Notes: a model not told the origin generated them from the sequence alone. A stretch of DNA of 64,000 nucleotides from Pseudomonas sp. TH43 (GCF_016650635.1 NZ_JAEKFI010000004.1:1064001-1128000), one strand, 5' to 3'. Shown: positions 35,809 through 44,336, numbered from the stretch's first letter. Made by a program: numbers and translations.

Positions 35809-37869
35809 TTAGAAATCCTTGCAGAGCCGCAGGGCGTCATAAATCGCGGCGTGGGTGTTGCGTTGCGCCACGCAGTCGCCGATGCGGAACAGCAAGTAGC
35901 CGTCGCCCGTCTCGCTCAGCGACGGTTGCGGCTGGATCGCGAACAACGCTTCGACGTCGATCTGACCCTTGTTGCGCGAACCCTCTTTAAGCGCGTAGTA
36001 GATTTCCTCATCCGGACGCACGCCGTTTTCCACCACCACTTGATCGACCACCCGCTCCTCTTTGGCGCCGGTGTATTCGTTCTCCAGCACCGCGACCAGC
36101 TTGTCGCCTTCGCGGTAGACCTTCTCCAGCATCATGTCGCCGGTCATGATCACTTCTTTCGGGTACATGCTGCGGTAGTAGGTCGGGAACGACGTACCGC
36201 CGATGGCCACGCCCGGTTTGATGTCGTCAGTGACGATCTCGACCTGGCTGCCCTTGTCGGCGAGGAAGTCAGCCACCGACATGCCGGTGAACTCGCAAAT
36301 GGTGTCGTAGACCAGCACGTTCTTGCCCGGCGCGACCTTGCCGTCGAGCACGTCCCAACTGCTGACCACCAGCCCTTCGGCAGCGCCCCAGTGCTCGTTC
36401 TGCTCCAGGTACGGATGACCGCCGACTGCCAGCACTACCACGTCCGGACGCAAGTCCATGATGGTCTCGGCATCGGCCGCTATGCCCAGACGCAAATCGA
36501 CTTTCAGCCGCGCCAGCTCCAACTGGAACCAGCGAGTAATACCGGCGATCTGGTCACGCTGCGGCGCTTTCGACGCCGTCGTGATCTGCCCACCGATGAA
36601 TTCTTTCTTCTCGAACAGGGTCACGTCATGGCCACGTTCGGCGGCGACGCGGGCCGCTTCCATCCCGGCAGGGCCGGCGCCGACGATCACCACTTTGCGT
36701 TTGACGCCTGTGGACTTCTCGATGATGTGCGGCACGCCCATGTATTCACGGGAGGTCGCGGCGTTCTGGATGCACAGCACGTCGAGACCTTGATACTGGC
36801 GGTCGATGCAGTAGTTGGCGCCAACGCACTGTTTGATCTGGTCGATCTGGCCCATCTTGATCTTGGCGATCAGGTGCGGGTCGGCGATGTGCGCGCGAGT
36901 CATGCCGACCATGTCGACATAACCGCCTTCAAGGATGCGCGTGGCCTGGTTCGGGTCCTTGATGTTCTGTGCGTGCAGCACCGGCACCTTGACCACTTCC
37001 TTGATCCCGGCCGCCAAATGAAGAAACGGCTCCGGTGGATAACTCATGTTCGGAATCACGTTGGCCAGGGTGTTGTGAGTGTCGCAACCCGAACCGACAA
37101 CGCCGATGAAATCGAGCATGCCCGTGTCGTCGTAATACTTGGCGATCTGCTTCATGTCCTCGTGGGACAAGCCGTCCGGGTGGAACTCGTCACCGCAGAG
37201 ACGCATGCCCACGCAGAAGTCGTCACCGACCTCGGCGCGCACAGCCTTCAGCACTTCCAGACCGAACTTCATCCGGCCTTCGAAGGTGCCGCCCCATTCG
37301 TCAGTACGTTTGTTGACCCGCGGGCTCCAGAACTGGTCGATCATGTGCTGGTGCACCGCCGACAGTTCAACGCCGTCGAGGCCCCCAGCCTTGGCCCGAC
37401 GCGCAGCCTGGGCGTAGTTGCCGATCACCCGCCAGATTTCTTCCGGCTCGATGGTTTTGCAGGTGGCGCGGTGCACCGGTTCACGGATGCCCGAGGGCGA
37501 CATCAGGGTCGGCCAGTGGAAACCGTCCCAACGCGAACGCCGGCCCATGTGGGTAATCTGAATCATGATCTTGGCGCCGTGCTTGTGCATGGCGTCGGCG
37601 AGATTCTGGAAGTGCGGGATGATCCGGTCGGTCGACAGGTTGACCGAACTCCACCATTGCTGCGGGCTGTCGATGGCGACCACGGAGGAGCCGCCACAGA
37701 TCGCAAGGCCGATGCCGCCCTTGGCTTTCTCTTCGTAATATTTGACGTAGCGCTCGGTGGTCATGCCACCGTCAGTCGCATAGACCTCGGCGTGCGCGGT
37801 GCTGAGCACGCGGTTGCGGATGGTCAGTTTGCCGATCTGGATCGGCTGGAACATTGCTTCGAAAGCCAT
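35809..37869 (-). CDS. dgcA: Dimethylglycine demethylase subunit DgcA
   Basis: 686 residues, trimethylamine/dimethylamine-dehydrogenase-like. N-terminal old-yellow-enzyme TIM barrel with FMN (FQPIQIGKLTIRNRV, QITHMGRRSRWDG, GVELSAVHQHMIDQFWSP) and a C-terminal Rossmann pair (IVGAGPAGMEAARVAAERG; VLAVGGHPYLE). The Fe-S loop reads CVGANYC then a Cys twelve residues on; the second ligand of the usual CxxCxxC is Ala here. It oxidises dimethylglycine to sarcosine and formaldehyde, passing electrons to ETF/DgcB. Third gene of the operon. Confidence 0.94.
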   Translation of the reverse strand: MAFEAMFQPIQIGKLTIRNRVLSTAHAEVYATDGGMTTERYVKYYEEKAKGGIGLAICGGSSVVAIDSPQQWWSSVNLSTDRIIPHFQNLADAMHKHGAKIMIQITHMGRRSRWDGFHWPTLMSPSGIREPVHRATCKTIEPEEIWRVIGNYAQAARRAKAGGLDGVELSAVHQHMIDQFWSPRVNKRTDEWGGTFEGRMKFGLEVLKAVRAEVGDDFCVGMRLCGDEFHPDGLSHEDMKQIAKYYDDTGMLDFIGVVGSGCDTHNTLANVIPNMSYPPEPFLHLAAGIKEVVKVPVLHAQNIKDPNQATRILEGGYVDMVGMTRAHIADPHLIAKIKMGQIDQIKQCVGANYCIDRQYQGLDVLCIQNAATSREYMGVPHIIEKSTGVKRKVVIVGAGPAGMEAARVAAERGHDVTLFEKKEFIGGQITTASKAPQRDQIAGITRWFQLELARLKVDLRLGIAADAETIMDLRPDVVVLAVGGHPYLEQNEHWGAAEGLVVSSWDVLDGKVAPGKNVLVYDTICEFTGMSVADFLADKGSQVEIVTDDIKPGVAIGGTSFPTYYRSMYPKEVIMTGDMMLEKVYREGDKLVAVLENEYTGAKEERVVDQVVVENGVRPDEEIYYALKEGSRNKGQIDVEALFAIQPQPSLSETGDGYLLFRIGDCVAQRNTHAAIYDALRLCKDF

Positions 37870-37884
37870 GGCGGGTTCCTCGAC

Positions 37885-38415
37885 TTACAACGGCTTGACG
37901 GTGAACAGCCCGTCGTCGTGGCCTTCTTCAGAGCCACCGTAGACTTGCTCGGCAACCGTGCGAATCTTGCTGCCGCGTGCCTCAAGAATCTGATCCATGG
38001 CACCGGCAAACCAGCCGGTGAACATGTAGTCGACCTTGCGCCCGACCTTGCCGTAGACGTAGACGAACGCCGAGTGTTCGAGCTTGACGCTGGCCGTGCC
38101 TTTGTCGAGGTCGATGTCCTGAATCTTGAACAGGCCCCAGCCGCGTTGCGATAGGCGCTTCATGTAGTGTTCGAACACCGCGACGCCTTCCAGGCCGTGG
38201 CATTCGGCTTCTTTCTCGCACCAGTGCCAGGCGGATTTGTAGCCGGCCTTGTAGAGAATGTCGGCGTAGGCCTCGGCGCCCAAAACCTCTTCGATGCCCA
38301 TGTGGTTGTTGACGAAGAAATGCCGCGGTACGTAGAGCATCGGCAGGGCGTCAGAGGTCCAGACACCGGTCTCGCTGTCGACTTCGATTGGCAATTGCGG
38401 GGCGATCTTGGCCAT
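37885..38415 (-). CDS. DUF5943 protein of the dimethylglycine operon
   Basis: 176 residues; equivalent to PA5397. Recognised by LYVPRHFFVNNHMGIEEVLG, GYKSAWHWCEKEAECHGLEG and SQRGWGLFKIQDIDLDKG. The fold resembles a V4R/4-vinyl-reductase-like small-molecule or haem-binding domain; a His/Cys pair (HWC, ECHGLEG) could bind a ligand or metal. It lies between the dipeptidase and dgcA genes with a 15-base gap to dgcA, so it is probably co-made with the demethylase. Its role is not known. Confidence 0.85.
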   Translation of the reverse strand: MAKIAPQLPIEVDSETGVWTSDALPMLYVPRHFFVNNHMGIEEVLGAEAYADILYKAGYKSAWHWCEKEAECHGLEGVAVFEHYMKRLSQRGWGLFKIQDIDLDKGTASVKLEHSAFVYVYGKVGRKVDYMFTGWFAGAMDQILEARGSKIRTVAEQVYGGSEEGHDDGLFTVKPL

Positions 38416-38522
38416 GGAAACTTAACTCCAGAAAAATTTGTGGATTCAGTGGTGACCGCTGCCCTCACCCCAGCCCTCTCCCACAGGAGAGGGGGCAGTT
38501 CGGCGGCGGTCTTGAGTCAGCG

Positions 38523-39500
38523 TTACTCGCCCCAAACGTCCTTGAGGACGTTGACCCAGTTTTCGCCCATGATCTTGCGCACTACGCGCTCAGAGTGGCC
38601 GCGCTTGAGCAGGGTTTCGGTCAGGTTCGGGAACTCGCCGACGGTGCGGATACCCAGCGGGTTGATGATCTTGCCGAAGCTGGTCAGACGGCGGGCGTAG
38701 CCCTTGTCGTGGGTCAGGTATTCGAAGAAGTCCTGACCGTGACCCTGGGTGAAGTCGGTGCCGATACCGATCGAATCTTCGCCAACGATATTCATCACGT
38801 ATTCGATGGCTTCGGCGTAGTCGTCGATGGTCGAATCGATGCCTTTGGCGAGGAACGGCGCGAACATGGTCACGCCGACAAAACCGCCGTGATCGGCAAT
38901 GAACTTCAGCTCTTCATCGGACTTGTTGCGCGGGTGTTCTTTCAGGCCCGACGGCAGGCAGTGGGAGTAGCAGACCGGTTTTTTCGATTCGAGGATGACT
39001 TCTTCGGAAGTCTTGGAACCGACGTGGGACAGGTCGCACATGACGCCGACGCGGTTCATCTCGGCAACGATCTCGCGACCGAAACCCGACAGGCCACCGT
39101 CACGTTCGTAGCAACCGGTGCCAACCAGATTCTGGGTGTTGTAGCACATCTGCACGATGCCAACGCCGAGCTGCTTGAACACCTCGACATAGCCGATCTG
39201 GTCTTCAAACGCGTGGGCATTCTGGAAGCCGAAAAGGATGCCGGTCTTGCCCTGCTCTTTGGCGCGACGGATGTCAGCGGTGGTGCGCACGGGCATCACC
39301 AGGTCGCTGTTTTCGCGGATCAGCTTCTGGCTGGCAGCGATGTTGTTCACGGTCGCCTGAAAGCCTTCCCACACCGACACAGTGCAGTTGGCCGCCGTCA
39401 GACCGCCCTTGCGCATGTCTTCGAACAGCTCACGGTTCCATTTGGCAATGATCAGACCGTCGATAACGATGCTGTCGGCGTGTAATTCGGCTGGGCTCAT
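38523..39500 (-). CDS. Membrane-dipeptidase-family (M19) hydrolase of the dimethylglycine operon
   Basis: 325 residues from ATG at 39500; a longer frame to 39713 has no support. Family segments: NGLIIAKWN-type start after DSIVIDG, GILFGFQNAHAFEDQIGYVEVFKQLGVGIVQMCYN, MCDLSHVGSKTSEEVI, YSHCLPSGLKEHPRN and IGIGTDFTQGHG, the metal-binding set of renal dipeptidases, though the first HxD is replaced by DGLI. Equivalent to PA5396, heads the dgc operon. Why a dipeptidase-like enzyme accompanies dimethylglycine demethylation is unclear. Confidence 0.88.
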   Translation of the reverse strand: MSPAELHADSIVIDGLIIAKWNRELFEDMRKGGLTAANCTVSVWEGFQATVNNIAASQKLIRENSDLVMPVRTTADIRRAKEQGKTGILFGFQNAHAFEDQIGYVEVFKQLGVGIVQMCYNTQNLVGTGCYERDGGLSGFGREIVAEMNRVGVMCDLSHVGSKTSEEVILESKKPVCYSHCLPSGLKEHPRNKSDEELKFIADHGGFVGVTMFAPFLAKGIDSTIDDYAEAIEYVMNIVGEDSIGIGTDFTQGHGQDFFEYLTHDKGYARRLTSFGKIINPLGIRTVGEFPNLTETLLKRGHSERVVRKIMGENWVNVLKDVWGE

Positions 39501-39734
39501 CAGGCGTCCCCTTATTGGCGATTCATGCGCCGAATCGTCTGCCGGCGCTTTGGGGCCAGCATATGCCTCGGTGCCGGGGCGACCGGGTGCAAAAACGACA
39601 GGGGAATTGCCGAAAGCGTCAATCCGCGACAAAGCATCGCCAAGCGGCCCGACCGGCCACCTGTTCAAGCCGCCAAGCTTGAGCCAGAATCTCCCGCATC
39701 TTGGATACACCACTGGATTAGAGCGGCGACATCA

Positions 39735-40136
39735 ATGAAATCGATCTTCCTGGCCTTGGCCCTGCTTGCGACCGGCGTACACGCCGCCGAAGAGTCCGAC
39801 AACAACCCGTGCGACGCGGTCGAAAACGACGTCCAGACCCTGGAATGCTCGACCTACAGCCGCACCACCGCCGAAGACCTGCTCAAGGACAACTACGCCA
39901 GCCTGAACGAACGCATGCAGACGGCGTACGGCAAAAACGCCACGCAATTGGCGGACATCACCGCCAAACTCAAAACTGCTCAGCAGCAGTGGCTGAAGAC
40001 GCGGGATGCGGATTGCGCGGTTGAGGCATTCCCGGCGACAGCGGGGAGCAAGGCATTTACCATTGCGCAGAATGATTGCGTGGCGCGGATGAGTGATGAG
40101 CGGTCGGAGTTTTTGGAGTCGATTGGGCAGGAGTGA
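39735..40136 (+). CDS. LprI-like (DUF1311) periplasmic protein
   Basis: 133 residues with a signal peptide (MKSIFLALALLATGVHAAE). Cys pattern: NNPCDAVENDVQTLECSTYSRTTAEDLL, then DADCAVEAFPATAG and IAQNDCVARMSDERSEFLE, the four-Cys helical family related to the lysozyme inhibitor LprI. Divergent from the dipeptidase gene over 234 bases. A lysozyme-inhibitor role is an inference from family. Confidence 0.85.
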   Translation: MKSIFLALALLATGVHAAEESDNNPCDAVENDVQTLECSTYSRTTAEDLLKDNYASLNERMQTAYGKNATQLADITAKLKTAQQQWLKTRDADCAVEAFPATAGSKAFTIAQNDCVARMSDERSEFLESIGQE

Positions 40137-40186
40137 TCCTGATTACTCGCAACATGCCGTCAAACGTTGCTGGTTGGTCTCGCGAG

Positions 40187-40230
40187 AAATATAAGCAAAG
40201 ATCCTCGAATCTTATAAAAGACTTATATTT
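40187..40230. promoter_or_regulatory. Nested palindrome, likely operator of the HTH gene
   Basis: Outer arms AAATATAAG (40187-40195) and CTTATATTT (40222-40230) are exact complements; a smaller inner pair AAGAT / ATCTT lies between them. It ends eight bases before the start codon, as expected for a self-repressing antitoxin-type regulator. Confidence 0.6.
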
Positions 40231-40238
40231 CTCCGAAC

Positions 40239-40562
40239 ATGAAATTGTCCAAAGACCTCCAAATCATCAACGACGCCGAGGGCAAACCGGCCTTCGTGGT
40301 CATTCCCTATGCGCAGTACGTTGCGCAAAAAATGCAACCTGACCTGATTCCCCATGAGGTGGTCAGCCGTATGGTCGACGGGGCGACACCGATCCGTGCC
40401 TGGCGCGAGCACCTGAATCTGACACAGGAAGAAGTGGCGAAGCGCCTAGGTATTTCACAGCCGGCGTTCGCTCAACAGGAAACGGTTGCCAAACCACGCA
40501 AGGCCACTCGCGAGAAAATTGCAGCAGCGTTCGGCATCACGGCTAATCAACTTGAGCTGTAA
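40239..40562 (+). CDS. Antitoxin-like XRE-family regulator, no toxin partner seen
   Basis: 107 residues. The N-terminal third looks like a Phd/YefM-type antitoxin strand (IINDAEGKPAFVVIPYAQYVAQ); the C-terminal two thirds are a helix-turn-helix (LNLTQEEVAKRLGISQPAFAQQE). Such proteins usually pair with a RelE/ParE or other toxin. Upstream there are only 102 bases to the LprI-like stop, and downstream is a DUF3010 gene, so no toxin gene is present. The nested palindrome just upstream suggests self-control. Function beyond that is unknown. Confidence 0.75.
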   Translation: MKLSKDLQIINDAEGKPAFVVIPYAQYVAQKMQPDLIPHEVVSRMVDGATPIRAWREHLNLTQEEVAKRLGISQPAFAQQETVAKPRKATREKIAAAFGITANQLEL

Positions 40563-40590
40563 ACCGCCCTCTCCATTCAAAGGATTTCCC

Positions 40591-41007
40591 ATGAACATCT
40601 GCGGCATCGAAATCAAAGGCAGCGAAGCGATCATCGCCGTGGCCGCTCTCGACGGTTCGACCCTGAGTCACGTTGCCCTCAGCACCAAGAAAATCGCCCT
40701 CGACGATGACGACGAGGCGGCTAACGTCAAGCGCTTCGCCGCGCAGGTCGCGTCGTTTGTGCGCGAGAACTCGATTGATCGGATTGCGATCAAGAAGCGC
40801 AGCAAGAAGGGTGAGTTTGCCGGTGGGCCGACGACGTTCAAGATTGAGGGTGTGTTTCAGTTGCTGGATGGGTGCGAGGTGACGTTGTTGTCGCCGCAGA
40901 CGATCAATGCGCAGGCGAAGAAGCATAATTTCGAGCTGCCCGGGACCCTGAACAAGTATCAGCATGAGGCGTACAAAGCGGCGTGTTCGGCGTTGGTGAA
41001 GAAGTAA
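40591..41007 (+). CDS. DUF3010 family protein
   Basis: 138 residues from ATG at 40591, with AAAGGA upstream. Segments NICGIEIKGSEAIIAVAALDG, KRSKKGEFAGGPTTFKIEG and HNFELPGTLNKYQHEAYKAAC define the family. The opening strands resemble an RNase H/RuvC-like fold (GIEIKGSEA then IAIKKRSKKG), but no nuclease function is established. It follows the HTH gene by 28 bases and may be co-transcribed with it. Confidence 0.8.
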   Translation: MNICGIEIKGSEAIIAVAALDGSTLSHVALSTKKIALDDDDEAANVKRFAAQVASFVRENSIDRIAIKKRSKKGEFAGGPTTFKIEGVFQLLDGCEVTLLSPQTINAQAKKHNFELPGTLNKYQHEAYKAACSALVKK

Positions 41008-41019
41008 CCCGATCAAACT

Positions 41020-41108
41020 GTAGGAGTGAGCCTGCTCGCGATAGCGGTGTATCAGTCAACAAAGATGTTGAATGTGATGCCGCTATCGCGAGCAGGCTCA
41101 CTCCTACA
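41020..41108. repeat. REP pair (TGTAGGAGTGAGCCTGCTCGCGAT family)
   Basis: Arms at 41020-41043 and 41085-41108, exact complements over 24 bases, between the convergent DUF3010 and cdhR genes. Confidence 0.85.
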
Positions 41109-41123
41109 AGGGATCCGTGTGTT

Positions 41124-42068
41124 TCAGGCTTGGGCGGTGCGCCGGTCTTCGCGGGGGCAGCGGGCGAAGCGCGCGCGGTAGCTGCGGGTGAAGTACGACG
41201 GCGATTCAAAGCCGCAGGCGATGCTGACTTCGAGCACGCTCATGTCGGTCTGGCGCAGTAGCTGTCGGGCCTTTTCCAGGCGCAGACGCAGGTAGAAATT
41301 GCTCGGCGTGTCGTTCAGGTGCAGCCGAAACAGGCGCTCCAGTTGCCGCCGCGTCACCTTGATCGATTCCGCCAATTGCAGCGTGGTCAGCGGCGGTTCG
41401 CTGTGTTGTTCCATCTCGCCGATCACCTGCACCAGTTTCTTGTTATTGATCCCGTAGCGCGTGGCAACTTCCATGCGTTGGTGGTCTTTGCGCGGGCGAA
41501 TCCTCCCCAACACAAACTGCTCGCTGACCTGAATCGCCAGTTGCGGGCCATGGGCCTGGGCGATCAGATCGAGCATTAAATCGATGGAGGCCGTGCCACC
41601 GGCCGAGGTGATGCGCCGACGGTCGATCTCGAACAGCTCCTGAGTGACGCTGAGCTGTGGATAAGATTCCTTGAACGCGTCGATAGCTTCCCAGTGCAGG
41701 GTCAGGCGATGGCCATCGAGCAGGCCTGCTTCGGCGAGGACGAAGCTGCCGGTGTCGATGGCGCCGAGGGTCACGCCGTCGACGTCCAGTCGGCGCAGCC
41801 AATGCGCCAGCGTTGGCGTGGCAAATTTCAGCGGCTCAAACCCGGCCACCACCAACAACGTCGCACCTTTCTTCAACGGTTCCAGCGCGGCGTCGGCGTT
41901 GACCGACATGCCATTGCTCGCCAGCACCGCCCCACCATCGGCACTGAGCACATGCCAGCGATACAACTCGCCGCGAAAGCGGTTGGCCACACGCAACGGT
42001 TCAATGGCAGAAATAAAGCCGATGGCGGAGAACCCCGGCATCAGCAAGAAGTAAAAATCCTGGGACAT
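41124..42068 (-). CDS. cdhR: CdhR, carnitine-responsive AraC-family activator
   Basis: 314 residues from ATG at 42068 (MSQDFYFLLMPGFSAIGFISAIEPLRVANRF). N-terminal GATase1/DJ-1-like domain with the modified nucleophile region AIDTGSFVLAEAGLLDG, and C-terminal AraC HTH pair (TTLQLAESIKVTRRQLERLFRLHLNDTPSNFYLRLRL, then MSVLEVSIACGFESPSYFTRSYRARF). It activates the carnitine catabolism genes in P. aeruginosa (PA5389). Divergent from caiX over a 191-base gap with a 21-base direct repeat. An exact but isolated DnaA box occurs at 41656-41664. Confidence 0.94.
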   Translation of the reverse strand: MSQDFYFLLMPGFSAIGFISAIEPLRVANRFRGELYRWHVLSADGGAVLASNGMSVNADAALEPLKKGATLLVVAGFEPLKFATPTLAHWLRRLDVDGVTLGAIDTGSFVLAEAGLLDGHRLTLHWEAIDAFKESYPQLSVTQELFEIDRRRITSAGGTASIDLMLDLIAQAHGPQLAIQVSEQFVLGRIRPRKDHQRMEVATRYGINNKKLVQVIGEMEQHSEPPLTTLQLAESIKVTRRQLERLFRLHLNDTPSNFYLRLRLEKARQLLRQTDMSVLEVSIACGFESPSYFTRSYRARFARCPREDRRTAQA

Positions 42069-42136
42069 GGGCGCACTCGGTTGGCGGGTAGCGTGAGATG
42101 TTGATACGCCAGTTGTCTTCGGCATTCAAGCGCGCA

Positions 42137-42173
42137 GGTCGCTACAGTGCAAATGCCAGTCGCCGCAGTGCGC
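42137..42173 (+). promoter_or_regulatory. Candidate CdhR operator upstream of caiX
   Basis: Two direct half-sites 21 bases apart: GGTCGCTACAGTGC at 42137 and AGTCGCCGCAGTGC at 42158, agreeing at 11 of 13 positions from GTCGC onward. The first fits GTCGC-N8-AA (AA at 42151-42152). About 87 bases upstream of the caiX start. Assignment to CdhR is by location; GbdR also acts at this promoter in P. aeruginosa. Confidence 0.6.
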
Positions 42174-42259
42174 TTTCACCGGCGCGTTGCTGCGTAACTT
42201 TGCATCACCGGCGCACCAGACACCGGAACTCACAATAACGACCTGCCGAGGAACCCGAC

Positions 42260-43204
42260 ATGAAACGACTGATCAGCAGCTGTGTTCTTGCACTCAGCGG
42301 TACCGCTTTCTTGAGCGCCAGCGTCATGGCGACCGAACCGGCAGCGTGCCAGAACGTGCGCATGGGCGTGGTCAACTGGACCGACGTGATCGCCACCAGT
42401 GCCATGACCCAGGTCCTGCTCGACGGCCTCGGCTACAACACCAAACAAACCAGCGCGTCCCAGCAAATCATCTTCGCCGGGATTCGCGATCAGCGCCTGG
42501 ACCTGTTCCTCGGCTACTGGAACCCGCTGATGACCCAGACGATCACGCCGTTTGTCGACGCCAATCAGGTCAAAGTCCTTGAAGCACCAAGCCTGAAAGA
42601 CGCCCGTGCGACCCTGGCGGTGCCGACTTACCTGGCCGACAAGGGCCTGAAAACCTTCGCCGACATCGCCAAATTCGAAAAAGAACTGGGCGGCAAGATC
42701 TACGGGATCGAGCCGGGCTCGGGCGCCAACACACAGATCAAGGCGATGATTGCCAAGAACCAGTTCGGCCTCGGCAAATTCCAACTGGTCGAGTCCAGCG
42801 AGGCCGGCATGCTCGCCGCCGTCGACCGCGCGGTACGCCGCAAAGAGGCCGTGGTGTTCTTCGGCTGGGCGCCGCACCCGATGAACGTCAACGTCAAGAT
42901 GACCTATCTGACCGGCAGCGACGACGCCCTCGGTCCGAACGAAGGCATGGCCACCGTGTGGACTGTGACCGCACCGAAATACGCCGAGCAGTGCCCGAAC
43001 GTTGGCCGTCTGCTGACCAACCTGACGTTCACCGCCGAAGACGAGAGCCGGATGATGCAGCCACTGCTCGACCACAAGGACGCCTTTGAGTCGGCCAAGC
43101 AATGGCTCAAGGATCACCCTGAAGACAAGCAGCGCTGGCTTGCCGGTGTCACCACATTCGACGGCAAACCGGCCGCTGAAAACCTCCAGCTGACCAGCAA
43201 ATAA
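42260..43204 (+). CDS. caiX: Carnitine-binding periplasmic protein CaiX
   Basis: 314 residues with a signal peptide (MKRLISSCVLALSGTAFLSASVMA). Quaternary-amine binding family: GVVNWTDVIATSAM (Trp), FLGYWNPLM (Trp), VPTYLADKGL (Tyr) and FFGWAPHPMNV (Trp) form the aromatic cage. It delivers carnitine to the shared ChoWV core transporter rather than having its own permease. First gene of the caiX-cdhCAB run. Confidence 0.93.
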   Translation: MKRLISSCVLALSGTAFLSASVMATEPAACQNVRMGVVNWTDVIATSAMTQVLLDGLGYNTKQTSASQQIIFAGIRDQRLDLFLGYWNPLMTQTITPFVDANQVKVLEAPSLKDARATLAVPTYLADKGLKTFADIAKFEKELGGKIYGIEPGSGANTQIKAMIAKNQFGLGKFQLVESSEAGMLAAVDRAVRRKEAVVFFGWAPHPMNVNVKMTYLTGSDDALGPNEGMATVWTVTAPKYAEQCPNVGRLLTNLTFTAEDESRMMQPLLDHKDAFESAKQWLKDHPEDKQRWLAGVTTFDGKPAAENLQLTSK

Positions 43205-43267
43205 CCCCCGATTGAACAGCCCCTCACCCTGACCCTCTCCCAGAGGAGAGGGAACTGAACGAAGCTT

Positions 43268-43289
43268 CGCAGCCCCGAAAAGGGCTGCG
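43268..43289 (+). repeat. Intercistronic hairpin caiX-cdhC
   Basis: Perfect 8-bp stem CGCAGCCC / GGGCTGCG with a six-base loop, not followed by T residues. Just before it, 43218-43260, is a single arm of the CCCTCACCC repeat family. Likely stabilises the caiX message so that the binding protein is made in excess. Confidence 0.65.
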
Positions 43290-43322
43290 GACAGACCCAT
43301 CACGCCTGAAGGAAACCGCACC

Positions 43323-44210
43323 ATGAATCACGACGTCATCATCACCTGCGCACTCACCGGTGCTGGCGACACGACCGCCAAGAGCCCACACGTGCCGGTC
43401 ACCCCGAAACAGATTGCAGCGGCTGCCGTCGAGGCGGCCAAGGCTGGCGCCACCGTCGTGCACTGCCACGTCCGTGATCCGCACACCGGCAAGTTCAGCC
43501 GTGACGTCGCGCTGTATCGCGAGGTGATGGAGCGCATCCGCGAGGCGGACGTCGACATCATCGTCAACCTCACCGCCGGCATGGGCGGCGACCTGGAAAT
43601 CGGTGCCGGCGAGAACCCGATGGAATTCGGTCCGAACACCGATCTGGTCGGCCCGTTGACCCGCCTGGCCCACGTCGAGGCGCTGCTGCCGGAAATTTGC
43701 ACACTGGATTGCGGCACGCTGAACTTCGGCGATGGCGACACCATTTATGTCTCTACTCCGGCGCAACTGCGTGCCGGCGCCAAGCGCATTACCGAGTTGG
43801 GTGTGAAAGCCGAGCTGGAGATTTTCGACACCGGCCACCTGTGGTTCGCCAAGCAGATGATCAAGGAAGGCCTGCTGGATAACCCGTTGTTCCAGTTGTG
43901 CCTGGGCATCCCGTGGGGCGCACCGGCCGACACCACCACCATGAAAGCCATGGTCGACAACTTGCCGGCGGATGCCGTGTGGGCCGGGTTCGGCATTGGC
44001 CGGATGCAGATGCCGATGGCTGCGCAAGCGGTGCTTCTCGGCGGCAACGTGCGGGTCGGACTGGAAGACAACCTGTGGCTGGACAAAGGTGTGTTGGCAA
44101 CCAACGGCCAACTGGTCGAGCGCGCGACCGAGATCCTCAGTCGCCTCGGCGCCCGCGTGCTCACACCTGCTGAAGGCCGCAAGAAAATGGGCCTGACCCA
44201 GCGCGGTTAA
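43323..44210 (+). CDS. cdhC: 3-dehydrocarnitine:acetyl-CoA trimethylamine-transferring enzyme (BKACE family)
   Basis: 295 residues. Beta-keto acid cleavage enzyme family: zinc ligands HCHVRDPHTGKFSRD near 48 (HxH), later VNLTAGMGGD, LDCGTLNFGD, FDTGHLWFAKQMI and WAGFGIGRMQMPMAAQAVLLGGNVRVGLEDN. It converts 3-dehydrocarnitine and acetyl-CoA to betainyl-CoA and acetoacetate. Second step of carnitine breakdown. Confidence 0.94.
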   Translation: MNHDVIITCALTGAGDTTAKSPHVPVTPKQIAAAAVEAAKAGATVVHCHVRDPHTGKFSRDVALYREVMERIREADVDIIVNLTAGMGGDLEIGAGENPMEFGPNTDLVGPLTRLAHVEALLPEICTLDCGTLNFGDGDTIYVSTPAQLRAGAKRITELGVKAELEIFDTGHLWFAKQMIKEGLLDNPLFQLCLGIPWGAPADTTTMKAMVDNLPADAVWAGFGIGRMQMPMAAQAVLLGGNVRVGLEDNLWLDKGVLATNGQLVERATEILSRLGARVLTPAEGRKKMGLTQRG

Positions 44211-44243
44211 CCCTACATCTATTCCCTTTGGGAACCGCAATTA

Positions 44244-44336
44244 TGGCGAGGGGATTTATCCCCGTTCGGCTGCGCAGCAGTCGCAAAATTCTTGGGGCCG
44301 CTGTGCGACCCAACGGGGATAAATCCCCTCGCCACA
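44244..44336. repeat. REP pair (GTGGCGAGGGGATTTATCCCCG family)
   Basis: Arms at 44244-44264 and 44314-44336 between cdhC and cdhA, with the inner GCTGCGCAGCAGTCGC stretch. Confidence 0.85.

Noticed and set aside
35386..38154. 922-residue open frame on the plus strand opposite dgcA/dgcB
   Set aside because: Composition artefact across three real minus-strand genes; no domain or ribosome site.
39580..39653. Possible GbdR operator upstream of the dipeptidase-dgc operon
   Set aside because: One exact TGTCGC is present on the minus strand at 39630-39625, but the nearest other half-site is 23 bases away and the AA tail is missing; too weak to call.
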